From: Streptomyces sp. NBC_00708 | Lineage (GTDB): Bacteria; Actinomycetota; Actinomycetes; Streptomycetales; Streptomycetaceae | Direction of reading: 5' to 3' | NCBI GenBank assembly: GCA_036226585.1 | Contig: CP108997.1 | Span: forward strand, 5,208,001 to 5,272,000 | DNA: 64,000 nucleotides | Shown here: positions 1 to 8,613 of the stretch, piece after piece | Position numbering within the stretch: position 1 is the stretch's first letter | How the letters are laid out: each line of letters begins with the position of its first letter | Notes under the pieces: model-generated | Databases searched by the model: none | What the model was told of the DNA's origin: nothing | What the model saw: the letters and a program-made list of their open reading frames with translations, nothing else | Position numbers and translations under genes: made by a program

Positions 1-2
1 CG

Positions 3-941
3 GGCGACCCGCAGGCCGCCCGCTTCGGGGTCAGCAGCTACGACCCCGGCCAGCCGCTCGCCCAGCCGGCCGAGGGCGAGCGGTCGGTCGAGATCTGCCT
101 GCACAACGCCCGGCTGCTGCTCGGCCAGGAGGGCGACGAGGCCCAGGCGGCGGCCGGGGAGCAGGTCGAGGCGGCGGCCGCCATCCCCGGTCCGGGACCG
201 GTGCGGCAGTGGCGGCTCAGCTGGCACCGCGGCCTGGTCGCGCTGCGCGGCGCGGATGTGCGCGAGGAGGAACGGGCGGCGATGCTGGAGGCCGCCCACG
301 GCCACTTCGCCGCCGTGCACCGGGCGCTGCCCGGCGAGTACGCGGCGAAGCTGGCGCTCGCGTACTGCGCGGAGCAACTCGGCCCGCACCGGCGGCCGGT
401 GGCCGGCCCCTCCGCGTACGAACTCTTCCGCGCGGTGCACGCCCGCAACCCCTCGCACGTCGGCGCCGCCCTGGGCCTGGCCAGGCTCGCCCTCGCCCGC
501 GGCGACCGGGCCGCCGCGACCGAGGTCCTGGACCTGGTCCCCGACGAGTCCCGCGACCACACCGTCGCCCGCGTCGCCGCCCTGCGCATCCGGGCGGCCC
601 GGCTGGCGGCGGGGGAGCACCCCCTGCCCGGCGAGGCGGAGATCGACGCCGCCCTGACCGCTCTGGGCCCGGTCGTCCCCGGTGACGAGGCGGCCTGGCT
701 GCTGCGGACGGAGCTGTACGAGTGGAAGCTCGACGCCGTACGCGCACGGGCGGGCGCCCCGCCACCGCGCCGGGGCCGCCTGCGCATGGGCCTGCCGCCC
801 CCGGCGGTCCCGGGCGAACGGGCGGTGCGCGCGGAACTGGAGCAGTGCTACCGCCGGCTGGCCCGGCAGCGCCGGCGCCCGGAGGAGTACGAACACCTCA
901 TCGACCTGTCCCACGCGGTGCGGCCGCAGACGAGGTTCTGA
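3..941 (+). CDS. C-terminal part of a PknG-like serine/threonine kinase (5' end outside window)
   Basis: The first 312 visible codons are open from the left edge, so the start and the kinase domain lie outside the window. What remains is an Ala/Leu/Arg-rich helical region of the kind that forms the C-terminal tetratricopeptide domain of PknG. The last residues (LEQCYRRLAR, then a HLIDLSHAVRPQTRF end) resemble the end of mycobacterial PknG. PknG is a soluble kinase that controls central nitrogen/carbon metabolism through the FHA protein GarA/OdhI. The identification also rests on the downstream genes, which resemble the pknG-glnX-glnH arrangement of mycobacteria. Without the catalytic domain the call is probable, not certain. 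Confidence 0.72.
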   Translation, partial: GDPQAARFGVSSYDPGQPLAQPAEGERSVEICLHNARLLLGQEGDEAQAAAGEQVEAAAAIPGPGPVRQWRLSWHRGLVALRGADVREEERAAMLEAAHGHFAAVHRALPGEYAAKLALAYCAEQLGPHRRPVAGPSAYELFRAVHARNPSHVGAALGLARLALARGDRAAATEVLDLVPDESRDHTVARVAALRIRAARLAAGEHPLPGEAEIDAALTALGPVVPGDEAAWLLRTELYEWKLDAVRARAGAPPPRRGRLRMGLPPPAVPGERAVRAELEQCYRRLARQRRRPEEYEHLIDLSHAVRPQTRF

Positions 942-1043
942 GGGGCGGGGCGGGCACCCCCGCTCTCCCTCGCCCCGACCGCCCGGCCCCGCTCGTCCCG
1001 CGTCGTCCGCAGCCACGCTGCCATACCCCTGGAGACCCGCCCC

Positions 1044-2471
1044 ATGGCCGCTTCCGCCCCGCCGCCGGCCGGGCTCGCCTTCTCCGTGTCCGTCGACGTC
1101 CGGCGCGACCAGCAGCCGCACCACGACAGCCGGATCGACGCCCATATCCGGGTCGGGGCCACCGGCACCGGGCCGCGCGACCTGCGTCCCGCCGTCGAAC
1201 TCGCCGTCGTCATCGCCCTGGACGTCGCCCCCGCGCACCTCCGCGCCGCCGCCACCGCGCTCGCCGCCGCCCTGCGCGCGCTGCCCGAGGGGCTGTCCTT
1301 CGCCGTCCTCGGCGGCACGGACGGCACGGGCGACGGGAGCCCCGCCCGGTGCTACCCGCTGCGCGGGGACTGGGCGCTCGCCGGTACCGACGAGAAGCGC
1401 CGCGCCGCCTTCAGCGCGGGCCGCGTCGCACCCACCCCCGACGGCCGGCCGCGCCCCGGCTACGGGGCCTGGCTCGCCGCCGCCCGCGCGCTCTTCGCCC
1501 AACGCCCCCTGCCCGTACGCCACCTGATCCTCGTCACCGACGGCGGCGGCCACGACCCGGCCGGCGAACCCGACCGGGAGGACAGCGCGCTGACGGCCGC
1601 GATCGCCGCCTGCGAAGGGGCGTTCGGCGTGGACGTGCTGGCACTCGGCCGGGACTGGGACCCGGCCCCGCTGCTCGCGCTCACCGAGGGCCTGCACGGC
1701 ACGGCCGACACCGCACCCGACCGGTTCGCCCCGGCCGTCACCGGGGTGCTGCGGCGGCTGCGCCGGGTCCGCAGCCCCGAACTGCCCGTCACCGTCACCG
1801 GCCGCCCCACGGTGACCGGGGTCGCGCTCAGCGAGAGCCTGCCCCGGCAGCACTCCCTCGTACCGGTGACCTCCCCGGACCATCCGCACCGCTACGACTT
1901 CGCCACCCACCAGTGGGAGCCGGGCGCCCGCGACTACCTGCTCAGCCTGCGGGCCGACGCGAGCGCCGACCCGCTCGGGGTCCTGCTCCAGCTCGCCACG
2001 GTGTCCGTCGGCGGCGCCACCGCCCCGCTCGTGGTCCGCTGGCTGCCGCCCGGCGTCGCCGTCGGCGCGGGCGGCACCGGCGGCGGGGGCGGCACGCTCG
2101 ACGCGATGAACGCCGCCACCCGGATGCGGACCGCCCTCGACCGGGGCTACGCCGCCCTGGACCCGATGAGCCGCGACGAGGCCGAGCGGCAGTTCGGCCT
2201 CGCGGTCCGCCTCGCCCACGAGATCGGCGCCGCCTGGGTCCTGGACGACGTCCGCAAGGTGGCCGACATCGTCGACGGGGCCGGGGGCCTGGTCCGGGTC
2301 GGCCCCACCGTCGACCGGGGGACCGTGCGAGAGGGCCGGCTGCACGTCGCGTCCGGCCACCTGCTCGACCTGCCCGCGCACACCGCGGGGCCGCCGGTGA
2401 AGTGCCCCGGCTGCCGCCACCTCGCCGGGCAGGGCGCCCGGTACTGCATCGCCTGCGGGAGGAGCCTGTGA
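1044..2471 (+). CDS. vWA-domain protein with C-terminal zinc ribbon
   Basis: A 475-residue cytosolic protein with no signal peptide or membrane segment. The middle looks like a von Willebrand A domain: a hydrophobic strand ending in Asp60 (VVIALDVAP) and a later LILVTDGGG strand near residue 165. The usual DxSxS metal site is degenerate here (D-V-A-P-A), so metal binding may be lost or altered. The C-terminus is a four-cysteine zinc ribbon, CPGC and CIACG with about 15 residues between the pairs. It follows the PknG-like gene by about 100 bp and its stop overlaps the next start. It may scaffold kinase and membrane partner; this role is inference. Confidence 0.75.
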   Translation: MAASAPPPAGLAFSVSVDVRRDQQPHHDSRIDAHIRVGATGTGPRDLRPAVELAVVIALDVAPAHLRAAATALAAALRALPEGLSFAVLGGTDGTGDGSPARCYPLRGDWALAGTDEKRRAAFSAGRVAPTPDGRPRPGYGAWLAAARALFAQRPLPVRHLILVTDGGGHDPAGEPDREDSALTAAIAACEGAFGVDVLALGRDWDPAPLLALTEGLHGTADTAPDRFAPAVTGVLRRLRRVRSPELPVTVTGRPTVTGVALSESLPRQHSLVPVTSPDHPHRYDFATHQWEPGARDYLLSLRADASADPLGVLLQLATVSVGGATAPLVVRWLPPGVAVGAGGTGGGGGTLDAMNAATRMRTALDRGYAALDPMSRDEAERQFGLAVRLAHEIGAAWVLDDVRKVADIVDGAGGLVRVGPTVDRGTVREGRLHVASGHLLDLPAHTAGPPVKCPGCRHLAGQGARYCIACGRSL

Positions 2472-3493
2472 TGCCCCGGCCCACCCGGTGGCCGCGCGTC
2501 CTGCGGGCGCGGCGGCCGGCCGGCTCGCGCACCAGACGGCTGCTCGAACTGCACCTGGCCGTCATCGTGCTGGCCGCGCTCGTCTCGATGACCGCGCTGC
2601 TCGTCTCGTACCGCGAGGTGCAGAACGCCGCCGGCGAGATGCGCGCCCACGCCGCCCCCGCCGTCCAGGGCGTCGCCGCCACCCAACTCGCCCTGCTGCG
2701 CGCCCACAAGGAGGCCAAGGCGTCCGTGAACAGCGGGATCGACGAGGTCGTGGGGGCAGGGGCGCGCTACGAGGCCCAGCTCTCCGCAGCCGGCCAGGGC
2801 CTGTCCCGGCTCTCCGACGTCCAGATCGACGGCGAACGCGGCCGGGGCGTCCTGCAGACCGTCACCGGCGTGCTGACCTCGTACAGCGGCTCCCTCACCC
2901 CCGGGACCGTCAAGTACGTCGACGACGAGCTGATGCAGCGCCAGAAGCTGAGCGAAGCCTGGCGCCAGCTCGTCCGGCCGGGCACCGGCGTCGTCCCGCG
3001 CCTGGACGTCCTCCAGGGCCACCAGATGCAGCGGATGAGCCGGATCAGCACCCTGGGCCCCCTCCAGGTCACCGGCTGGGCCGTCGCCGAACTGGGCCTG
3101 GCCGTCGTCGCCGTGACCACGCTCAGCGCTCTGTGGGTGCTGCGCAGCCGCTGCGGCCGGAGCCTGGACCCGTGGCTGCTGGCGGCGTTCGTGGTGGCCG
3201 TCACCCTGGCCGTCGTACCGCTCTGGGCGACCGCCGCCACCCAGGAACGGCTGGACACCGCACGCGAGCGGCTGGGGACGATCGAACAGACGGCCCGCGA
3301 GCACCATCACCTCGCCGACGACCAGCAGGAGGTCACCCGGACCTCCACCGCCCTGCACGGCCGGCTGGAGGCCGAACGCTGGCAGAGCTGGACCTACTAC
3401 GGCGCGCTCGGCGGCGGCGCGCTCGTCCTCCTGCTGCCGGTCGCCGGCCTCGGCCGCAGGCTCAACGCCGACTACTACGGGAGGGCCGGATGA
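2471..3493 (+). CDS. four-helix membrane protein, GlnX-like
   Basis: A 340-residue membrane protein whose ATG overlaps the preceding TGA. Predicted membrane helices lie near residues 27-47, 204-224, 235-256 and 309-329. About 155 residues, largely helical and polar, separate helices 1 and 2 and probably face outside, as in chemoreceptor-like sensors; a second helical outside loop of about 50 residues separates helices 3 and 4. The arrangement matches GlnX of mycobacteria, which links a binding lipoprotein to PknG. It lies between the vWA gene and the binding-protein gene with overlaps on both sides, so the three are surely co-translated. Ligand relay to the kinase is inferred from this context. 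Confidence 0.7.
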   Translation: MPRPTRWPRVLRARRPAGSRTRRLLELHLAVIVLAALVSMTALLVSYREVQNAAGEMRAHAAPAVQGVAATQLALLRAHKEAKASVNSGIDEVVGAGARYEAQLSAAGQGLSRLSDVQIDGERGRGVLQTVTGVLTSYSGSLTPGTVKYVDDELMQRQKLSEAWRQLVRPGTGVVPRLDVLQGHQMQRMSRISTLGPLQVTGWAVAELGLAVVAVTTLSALWVLRSRCGRSLDPWLLAAFVVAVTLAVVPLWATAATQERLDTARERLGTIEQTAREHHHLADDQQEVTRTSTALHGRLEAERWQSWTYYGALGGGALVLLLPVAGLGRRLNADYYGRAG

Positions 3494-4731
3494 GACCGCC
3501 GCCCCGGGCGCTCCTGCTCGTCCTCGTCCTGCTCCTGACCGCGTCGGGCTGCGGCCTCGCGGCGCCCGGAGGCAGCGGCACCGAACCGAAGGTGACGATC
3601 CTGGGACCCTGGACCGACGCACAGGAACGCCGGTTCAAGGACGTCCTCGACGGCTTCGGTATCCCGTACACCTACCAGGGCACCGCGGCCACCCGCGAGG
3701 TGCTGCTCGCCGAGGTCCAGGCCGGCAACCCGCCGGACATCGCGATCCTGCCCGGCGTCGGCGAACTCGTCGAGTACGCCGCCGAGGGCCGGCTCAAGTC
3801 GCTGACCGGCCTCTACGATCCCGGCGAGTACGGCAGCCCCTGGCTGCCGGAGGCGGAGGGCATGAAGAAGGACCTGTGGGTCCCGCTCAAGGTCGACCTC
3901 AAGTCCATCGTCTGGCACCGCCGGGGCGAGGCCCCGCGGCCCCGCCCGGCCCCGCTCGACGCCTGGTGCACCGCCATGGGCGACGACGGCTCGTCCGGCT
4001 GGCCCGGCAGCGACTGGATCGAGGACCTCATCCTCCAGCAGGCCGGCCCGGTGCAGTACGCGCGCTGGGCGACCGGTCACCTGGACTGGACGGCCGGCCA
4101 CGTCCTCACCGCCTGGACCACCTGGGCGGGCCTGCTCGCCCAGGGCTCGCGCGCCCGGCGCCAGGCGATCCTGGAGGACGACCACCGGGGCCCGGCCGGC
4201 GGCCACGGGCTGCTCTTCGGCGGCGGCTGCGCCCTGGAGCACCAGGGCTCCTTCGCCCGCTCCTTCTACGGGGACCACCGGGACCGGGCCGACCTCACCG
4301 ACTCGGCGCCGTTGCTGCCCGGGGGCCCGTACACCGTGAAGGCCCACGAGGTCTCGGCCGACTTCGCCGCGCTCTTCGGGGACGGCGACCGGGCGCGTAC
4401 GCTGATCCGGCGGCTCACGTCAGAGAAGGCCCAGGAGGAGTGGGGCCGCACGGGCGGGGTGTTCTCGGCCGATTCCGAGGTCCCGGCCCGGACGGGCGAG
4501 GCCGACCGGGCCATCGGCGGCCGCCTCACGGATCAGCGGGTGCCGCTCTGCCTGGACGCGTCGGACGTCATGCCGGCGGCGGTGCGGGACGCGTTCTACG
4601 AGGCGGTGCTGCTGACCGTGGCGCACCCCCGGGAGCCGGTGCTCCCGCGCCTGAAGGACATCCAGAAGGTGCAGGACGCCCAGCCCGACACCGTCCGCCG
4701 GCTCACCGGTGTGTGCGGGAGACCACAGTAG
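3490..4731 (+). CDS. extracellular solute-binding lipoprotein of the PknG-linked operon
   Basis: A 413-residue lipoprotein starting with an ATGA overlap. The leader is a basic N-terminus, a leucine-rich core and the lipobox LTASGC with the lipidated Cys at residue 21. The mature part (KVTILGPWTDAQERRFKDV, then PPDIAILPG and DLWVPLKVDLKSIVWH) has the look of family 1 (carbohydrate/oligopeptide class) binding proteins rather than the short family 3 amino-acid binders such as mycobacterial GlnH. No ABC permease or ATPase gene follows, so it more likely serves sensing than import. The ligand cannot be told from the sequence. Confidence 0.78.
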   Translation: MRPPPRALLLVLVLLLTASGCGLAAPGGSGTEPKVTILGPWTDAQERRFKDVLDGFGIPYTYQGTAATREVLLAEVQAGNPPDIAILPGVGELVEYAAEGRLKSLTGLYDPGEYGSPWLPEAEGMKKDLWVPLKVDLKSIVWHRRGEAPRPRPAPLDAWCTAMGDDGSSGWPGSDWIEDLILQQAGPVQYARWATGHLDWTAGHVLTAWTTWAGLLAQGSRARRQAILEDDHRGPAGGHGLLFGGGCALEHQGSFARSFYGDHRDRADLTDSAPLLPGGPYTVKAHEVSADFAALFGDGDRARTLIRRLTSEKAQEEWGRTGGVFSADSEVPARTGEADRAIGGRLTDQRVPLCLDASDVMPAAVRDAFYEAVLLTVAHPREPVLPRLKDIQKVQDAQPDTVRRLTGVCGRPQ

Positions 4732-4734
4732 GCC

Positions 4735-4753
4735 TTTGTGGAGTCCTCACAAA
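4735..4753. other. small inverted repeat downstream of the lipoprotein gene
   Basis: TTTGTG and CACAAA flank a 7-nt loop a few bases after the lipoprotein stop codon. The stem is short and has no T-tract, so a role as terminator is only possible. Confidence 0.3.
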
Positions 4754-4884
4754 CGAGGCACGGTACCGGCTGGCACTTCGCCTGCATGGTCCCGGGCTTC
4801 TGTCAGGCTCCACCAGTAATCCGGGCAGGAGACTGTACGGAGTCGACGGCAGGGTTTTCTTGGCGGGGTTCGTAGGGTCGATAC

Positions 4885-6468
4885 ATGACCGTTGTGGACG
4901 AAACCCAGGGCGAGCCGAGCGACACCCGCGGCCGTGTGGCCGAACTGCTGGCGCTGCGCGAGCAGGCCCGGCGCGGACCCAGTGACCGGGCGACCGAGGC
5001 GCAGCACGCCAAGGGCAAGCTGACCGCCCGCGAGCGCATCGAGCTGCTCCTGGACCCGGATTCGTTCCACGAGGTCGAGCAGCTGCGGCGGCACCGGGCG
5101 ACGGGTTTCGGCCTGGAGGCGAAGAAGCCGTACACCGACGGTGTGATCACCGGCTGGGGCACGGTGGAGGGCCGGACGGTCTTCGTCTACGCGCACGACT
5201 TCCGGATCTTCGGCGGCGCGCTGGGCGAGGCGCACGCGACGAAGATCCACAAGATCATGGACATGGCCATCTCGGCCGGTGCGCCGCTGGTGTCCCTGAA
5301 CGACGGCGCCGGCGCCCGTATCCAGGAGGGTGTCTCGGCGCTCGCCGGGTACGGCGGGATCTTCCAGCGCAACACCCGGGCCTCCGGGGTCATCCCGCAG
5401 ATCAGTGTGATGCTCGGTCCGTGCGCGGGCGGTGCGGCCTACAGCCCCGCCCTCACCGACTTCGTGTTCATGGTCCGTGAGACCTCGCAGATGTTCATCA
5501 CCGGCCCGGACGTCGTGAAGGCGGTCACGGGCGAGGAGATCACGCAGAACGGCCTCGGCGGCGCGGACGTCCACGCCGAGACCTCGGGCGTGGCGCACTT
5601 CGCGTACGACGACGAGGAGACCTGCATCGCCGAGGTCCGCTACCTCATCGGGATGCTGCCCTCCAACAACCGCGAGAACCCGCCCACCGCGGAGAGCGAC
5701 GACCCGGCCGACCGGCGCGGCGACGCCCTGCTGGACCTGGTGCCCGCCGACGGCAACCGCCCGTACGACATGCACAAGGTCATCGAGGAGCTCGTCGACG
5801 ACGGCGACTACCTGGAGGTCCACGAGCGCTGGGCCCGCAACATCATCTGCGCGCTGGCCCGCATGGACGGCCAGGTCGTCGGCATCGTGGCCAACCAGCC
5901 GCAGGCCCTGGCGGGTGTGCTGGACATCGAGGCGTCCGAGAAGGCCGCGCGATTCGTCCAGATGTGTGACGCCTTCAACATTCCCATCATCACTCTTCTG
6001 GACGTACCCGGCTTCCTGCCCGGCGTGGATCAGGAGCACGGTGGGATCATCCGGCACGGCGCGAAGCTGCTCTACGCCTACTGCAACGCGACGGTGCCGA
6101 GGATCTCCCTGATCCTGCGCAAGGCCTACGGCGGCGCCTACATCGTCATGGACAGCCAGTCCATCGGTGCGGACCTCACCTACGCCTGGCCCACCAACGA
6201 GATCGCGGTCATGGGCGCGGAAGGTGCCGCCAACGTCATCTTCCGCCGGCAGATCGCGGAGGCCGAGGACCCCGAGGCCATGCGGACCCGCATGGTCAAG
6301 GAGTACAAGACCGAGCTGATGCACCCGTACTACGCCGCCGAGCGCGGTCTGGTCGACGACGTCATCGACCCGGCCGAGACCCGCGAGGTCCTGATCGCCT
6401 CGCTCGCCATGCTCCGCTCCAAGCACGCCGACCTGCCGGCCCGCAAGCACGGCAACCCCCCGCAGTAG
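4885..6468 (+). CDS. accB: acyl-CoA carboxylase beta subunit (carboxyltransferase)
   Basis: A 527-residue carboxyltransferase that moves CO2 from carboxybiotin on the alpha chain to acetyl- or propionyl-CoA, giving malonyl- or methylmalonyl-CoA for fatty acid and polyketide synthesis. Both crotonase-like halves are present: KGKLTARERIELLLDPDSF at the N-terminus, acyl-CoA/oxyanion segments GARIQEGVSAL and GPCAGGAAY, and the second-half signature DVPGFLPGVDQEHGGIIRHG followed by RKAYGGAYIVM. The epsilon subunit gene follows after 15 bp, as in the essential S. coelicolor accB-accE pair. No biotinylated alpha subunit is in the window. Confidence 0.95.
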   Translation: MTVVDETQGEPSDTRGRVAELLALREQARRGPSDRATEAQHAKGKLTARERIELLLDPDSFHEVEQLRRHRATGFGLEAKKPYTDGVITGWGTVEGRTVFVYAHDFRIFGGALGEAHATKIHKIMDMAISAGAPLVSLNDGAGARIQEGVSALAGYGGIFQRNTRASGVIPQISVMLGPCAGGAAYSPALTDFVFMVRETSQMFITGPDVVKAVTGEEITQNGLGGADVHAETSGVAHFAYDDEETCIAEVRYLIGMLPSNNRENPPTAESDDPADRRGDALLDLVPADGNRPYDMHKVIEELVDDGDYLEVHERWARNIICALARMDGQVVGIVANQPQALAGVLDIEASEKAARFVQMCDAFNIPIITLLDVPGFLPGVDQEHGGIIRHGAKLLYAYCNATVPRISLILRKAYGGAYIVMDSQSIGADLTYAWPTNEIAVMGAEGAANVIFRRQIAEAEDPEAMRTRMVKEYKTELMHPYYAAERGLVDDVIDPAETREVLIASLAMLRSKHADLPARKHGNPPQ

Positions 6469-6483
6469 AAGACGGAGACACTC

Positions 6484-6687
6484 ATGACCACCGCCACCGC
6501 CGAATCCGTGCTGCGCGTCGAGAAGGGCCTCGCGGACCCCGAGGAGCTGGCCGCCATCACCGCGGTCCTCCTCGCCCGCGCCGCCGCCCAGCCCGCCACC
6601 GCCCCCACCCGGGTCCGCGACACCGCCGCCTGGCGCCGCCTGGAGCGCACCCCGGGCTTCCGCGCCCCGCACAGCTGGCAGGGCTGA
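6484..6687 (+). CDS. accE: acyl-CoA carboxylase epsilon subunit
   Basis: A 67-residue protein typical of the small epsilon subunit found only in actinobacterial acyl-CoA carboxylases, where it stabilises the alpha-beta complex and raises activity. It has the family pattern: a short N-terminal VEKGLADPEELAAITAVLLA helix, an Ala/Pro linker and a C-terminal W-rich tail (AAWRRLERT, then SW near the end). It is close behind accB and a strong terminator follows, so accB-accE form one transcript. Confidence 0.92.
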   Translation: MTTATAESVLRVEKGLADPEELAAITAVLLARAAAQPATAPTRVRDTAAWRRLERTPGFRAPHSWQG

Positions 6688-6696
6688 CACGCAAGA

Positions 6697-6735
6697 GGCC
6701 CGCACAGGTTCGATCCGAGCCTGTGCGGGCCTTTC
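6697..6735 (+). terminator. terminator after accB-accE
   Basis: A perfect 12-bp stem (GGCCCGCACAGG and its complement) around an 11-nt loop, followed by TTTCTC, only 9 bp after the accE stop codon. Confidence 0.85.
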
Positions 6736-6776
6736 TCGTGCCCGCGGGCACAGTCCGAGGCCGCGCGGGCAGAAAT

Positions 6777-6800
6777 CAAGCCCGTCCGGCGATTGAGGAC
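6777..6800. repeat. interspersed intergenic repeat, copy 1
   Basis: This 24-nt stretch, CAAGCCCGTCC followed by GGCGATTGAGGAC, occurs identically in a second intergenic gap of the window (36626-36649). From memory the same words are common in gaps of many Streptomyces genomes. The TCAA at its left edge and the internal TTGA make it a weak palindrome. Confidence 0.7.
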
Positions 6801-6833
6801 AAGCAAGGCCGCCAGGCCGCGCGGCACACGCAC

Positions 6834-6867
6834 GAGGGCCCCGCACTCAAGGGAGTGCGGGGCCCTC
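6834..6867. terminator. bidirectional terminator between accE and cvnD2
   Basis: A perfect 15-bp inverted repeat (GAGGGCCCCGCACTC) with a 4-nt loop lies 16 bp beyond the cvnD2 stop on the minus strand. There is no T-tract; Streptomyces stems of this strength often terminate without one. Confidence 0.75.
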
Positions 6868-6883
6868 GGCGTACCAGGAACAC

Positions 6884-7465
6884 CTACCGCAGGCGGGCCA
6901 TCAGCGCGTGCTCAACGAGCGTGATGAGCGCACTCTTCGCATCCGCCCGATGCCGCGCGTCCGTCGTCAGGATCGGCGTGTCCGGCCCGATCTGCAGCGC
7001 CTCGCGCACCTCGTCCGGCGTGTACGGCTGGTGCCCGTCGAAGCCGTTGAGGGCGATGACGAACGGCAGCCCGCTGTTCTCGAAGTAGTCGACCGCCGGG
7101 AAGCAGTCCGCGAGACGACGCGTGTCGACCAGCACCACGGCGCCGATCGCGCCGCGCACCAGGTCGTCCCACATGAACCAGAAGCGGTCCTGGCCCGGCG
7201 TACCGAAGAGGTACAGGATCAGGTCCTGGTCGAGCGTGATGCGGCCGAAGTCCATCGCCACCGTCGTGGTGGTCTTGTCCCCCGTGTGCGTCAGGTCGTC
7301 GATGCCCGCCGAGGCGGACGTCATCACGGCTTCGGTGCGCAGCGGATTGATCTCCGAGACGGCACCGACAAACGTGGTCTTACCCACGCCGAAGCCCCCT
7401 GCCACCACGATCTTCGCCGAGGTAGTGGAGCGGGCCGCTCCGCCGCTAGAGCTTGCGAAGTCCAC
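6884..7465 (-). CDS. cvnD2: conservon GTPase CvnD, left cluster
   Basis: A 193-residue Ras/MglA-like small GTPase. Seen motifs: P-loop GGFGVGKTT near residues 23-31, the DFG and FGTPGQDRF switch II segment, and NGFD as the NKxD-like base-recognition motif. Conservon GTPases act with the CvnA sensor, CvnB roadblock and CvnC to relay signals at the membrane in Streptomyces development and antibiotic control. The GTG start overlaps the end of cvnC by 20 nt, so the genes are translationally coupled. It is over 95 percent identical by eye to the cvnD of the right-hand cluster. Numbering as cvn2 follows my memory of S. coelicolor gene order. Confidence 0.92.
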   Translation of the reverse strand: MDFASSSGGAARSTTSAKIVVAGGFGVGKTTFVGAVSEINPLRTEAVMTSASAGIDDLTHTGDKTTTTVAMDFGRITLDQDLILYLFGTPGQDRFWFMWDDLVRGAIGAVVLVDTRRLADCFPAVDYFENSGLPFVIALNGFDGHQPYTPDEVREALQIGPDTPILTTDARHRADAKSALITLVEHALMARLR

Positions 7466-8090
7466 TGAGCACCCTTTCGAGCAGTGTCACATCTGGCTGG
7501 CCGCCGGCGGACTCGTCGCCGCCGGGCTGGTGGATAGCGACGAGTCCCGCCTCTGCCAGGTCGGCTACGAGGATCCGGGCCACGCCGAGGGGGATCGAGA
7601 GGAGGGCCGAGATCTCGGCCACCGACTTGATCTCGAAGCACAGCCGGCAGATCCGCTGGTGCTCGGGCAACTGCCCTTGCAGCCGGGACGGATCAGCCGT
7701 GGTACTGACCAACGCCTCAATGGCGAGTTGGTAGCGCGGTCGGGTCCGGCCGCCTGTCATGGCGTACGGACGGACCAGCGGATTGTGCGCGGCAGGGGCC
7801 GCCGGCTCGGGAGCGCGCCGCGGCTGCACCGGCTGGATACGGGGCTGCTGCTGCGGCGCGTCGAAGCGGTGGGGCCGCCGCGGATGCTGGGGCTGCTGCG
7901 GAGGCTCCTGCCGCGGCCAGTCCGCGCCCGACTGCCCGTACTGCGGCTGCCCGTACGGCTGATAGGGCTGCTGAGGCTGCTGAGCGCCCTGTCTGCCGGG
8001 TGTGGAGGGGAAGTTGAAACGTTCGTCCCCGTGCTCACCCGATACGTGCCGGTCACCGTCGTAATGGTGACCGCCTGGGGGTGTACCCAC
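7446..8090 (-). CDS. cvnC2: conservon protein CvnC (DUF742), left cluster
   Basis: A 214-residue protein. The C-terminal 120 residues are the DUF742 winged-helix-like domain (LVRPYAMTGGRTRPRYQLA to VTLLERVLSGLRKL). The N-terminal 90 residues are a Gln/Pro/Tyr-rich disordered tail that the right-hand CvnC lacks almost entirely. The GTG start has an ideal AGGAGGAATC ribosome site. DUF742 proteins are the third component of conservons and are thought to bind CvnA or the GTPase. The end overlaps cvnD. Confidence 0.9.
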   Translation of the reverse strand: MGTPPGGHHYDGDRHVSGEHGDERFNFPSTPGRQGAQQPQQPYQPYGQPQYGQSGADWPRQEPPQQPQHPRRPHRFDAPQQQPRIQPVQPRRAPEPAAPAAHNPLVRPYAMTGGRTRPRYQLAIEALVSTTADPSRLQGQLPEHQRICRLCFEIKSVAEISALLSIPLGVARILVADLAEAGLVAIHQPGGDESAGGQPDVTLLERVLSGLRKL

Positions 8091-8189
8091 GATTCCTCCT
8101 CCGCCTGCCGGTCCCGATACCAGTGGGACCGCGCCACCGCACCCTATGGCGCGGTGACGCGAAACGCACTGTCTGGTTACTGGATAAGA

Positions 8190-8612
8190 CTAGTTAAGAA
8201 GACTTCCCTGGAGCTCGGCACGGAGGTCCGGCGTCAGCACGCTGCCCGCACGGTCGACCAGAAGGGCCATTTCGTACCCGATCAGGCCGATGTCGGCGTC
8301 CGGGTGTGCGAGAACGGCCAAGGACGATCCGTCGGAGACGGACATGATGAAGAGGAATCCACGCTCCATCTCCACAACCGTCTGATTCACCGCGCCGCCC
8401 TCGAAGATCCGCGAGGCACCGGCCGTCAGCGAGGTCAGCCCGGAGGCGACCGCCGCAAGCTGGTCGGCACGGTCACGCGGAAATCCCTCGGACATCGCCA
8501 GCAGGAGTCCGTCGGCGGAGACCACCACCGTGTGCGACACCCCGGGGGTGTTGTCCACGAAGTTGGTGATCAACCAGTTCAGATTCTGCGCCGCCTGGCT
8601 CATCGGGCTCAC
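8190..8612 (-). CDS. cvnB2: conservon roadblock/LC7 protein CvnB, left cluster
   Basis: A 140-residue roadblock/LC7 protein, the family that binds and regulates small GTPases such as MglA. The core reads NLNWLITNFVDNTPGVSHTV, VVSADGLLLAMSEGFPRD and SDGSSLAVLAHPDADIG. I place the start at a GTG one base past the cvnA stop, because AGGAG is 7 nt before it; an internal ATG three codons later is possible but its spacing is poor. The 99-bp gap before cvnC shows no hairpin. The right-hand copy is about 95 percent identical. Confidence 0.92.
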   Translation of the reverse strand: MSPMSQAAQNLNWLITNFVDNTPGVSHTVVVSADGLLLAMSEGFPRDRADQLAAVASGLTSLTAGASRIFEGGAVNQTVVEMERGFLFIMSVSDGSSLAVLAHPDADIGLIGYEMALLVDRAGSVLTPDLRAELQGSLLN

Positions 8613-8613
8613 A

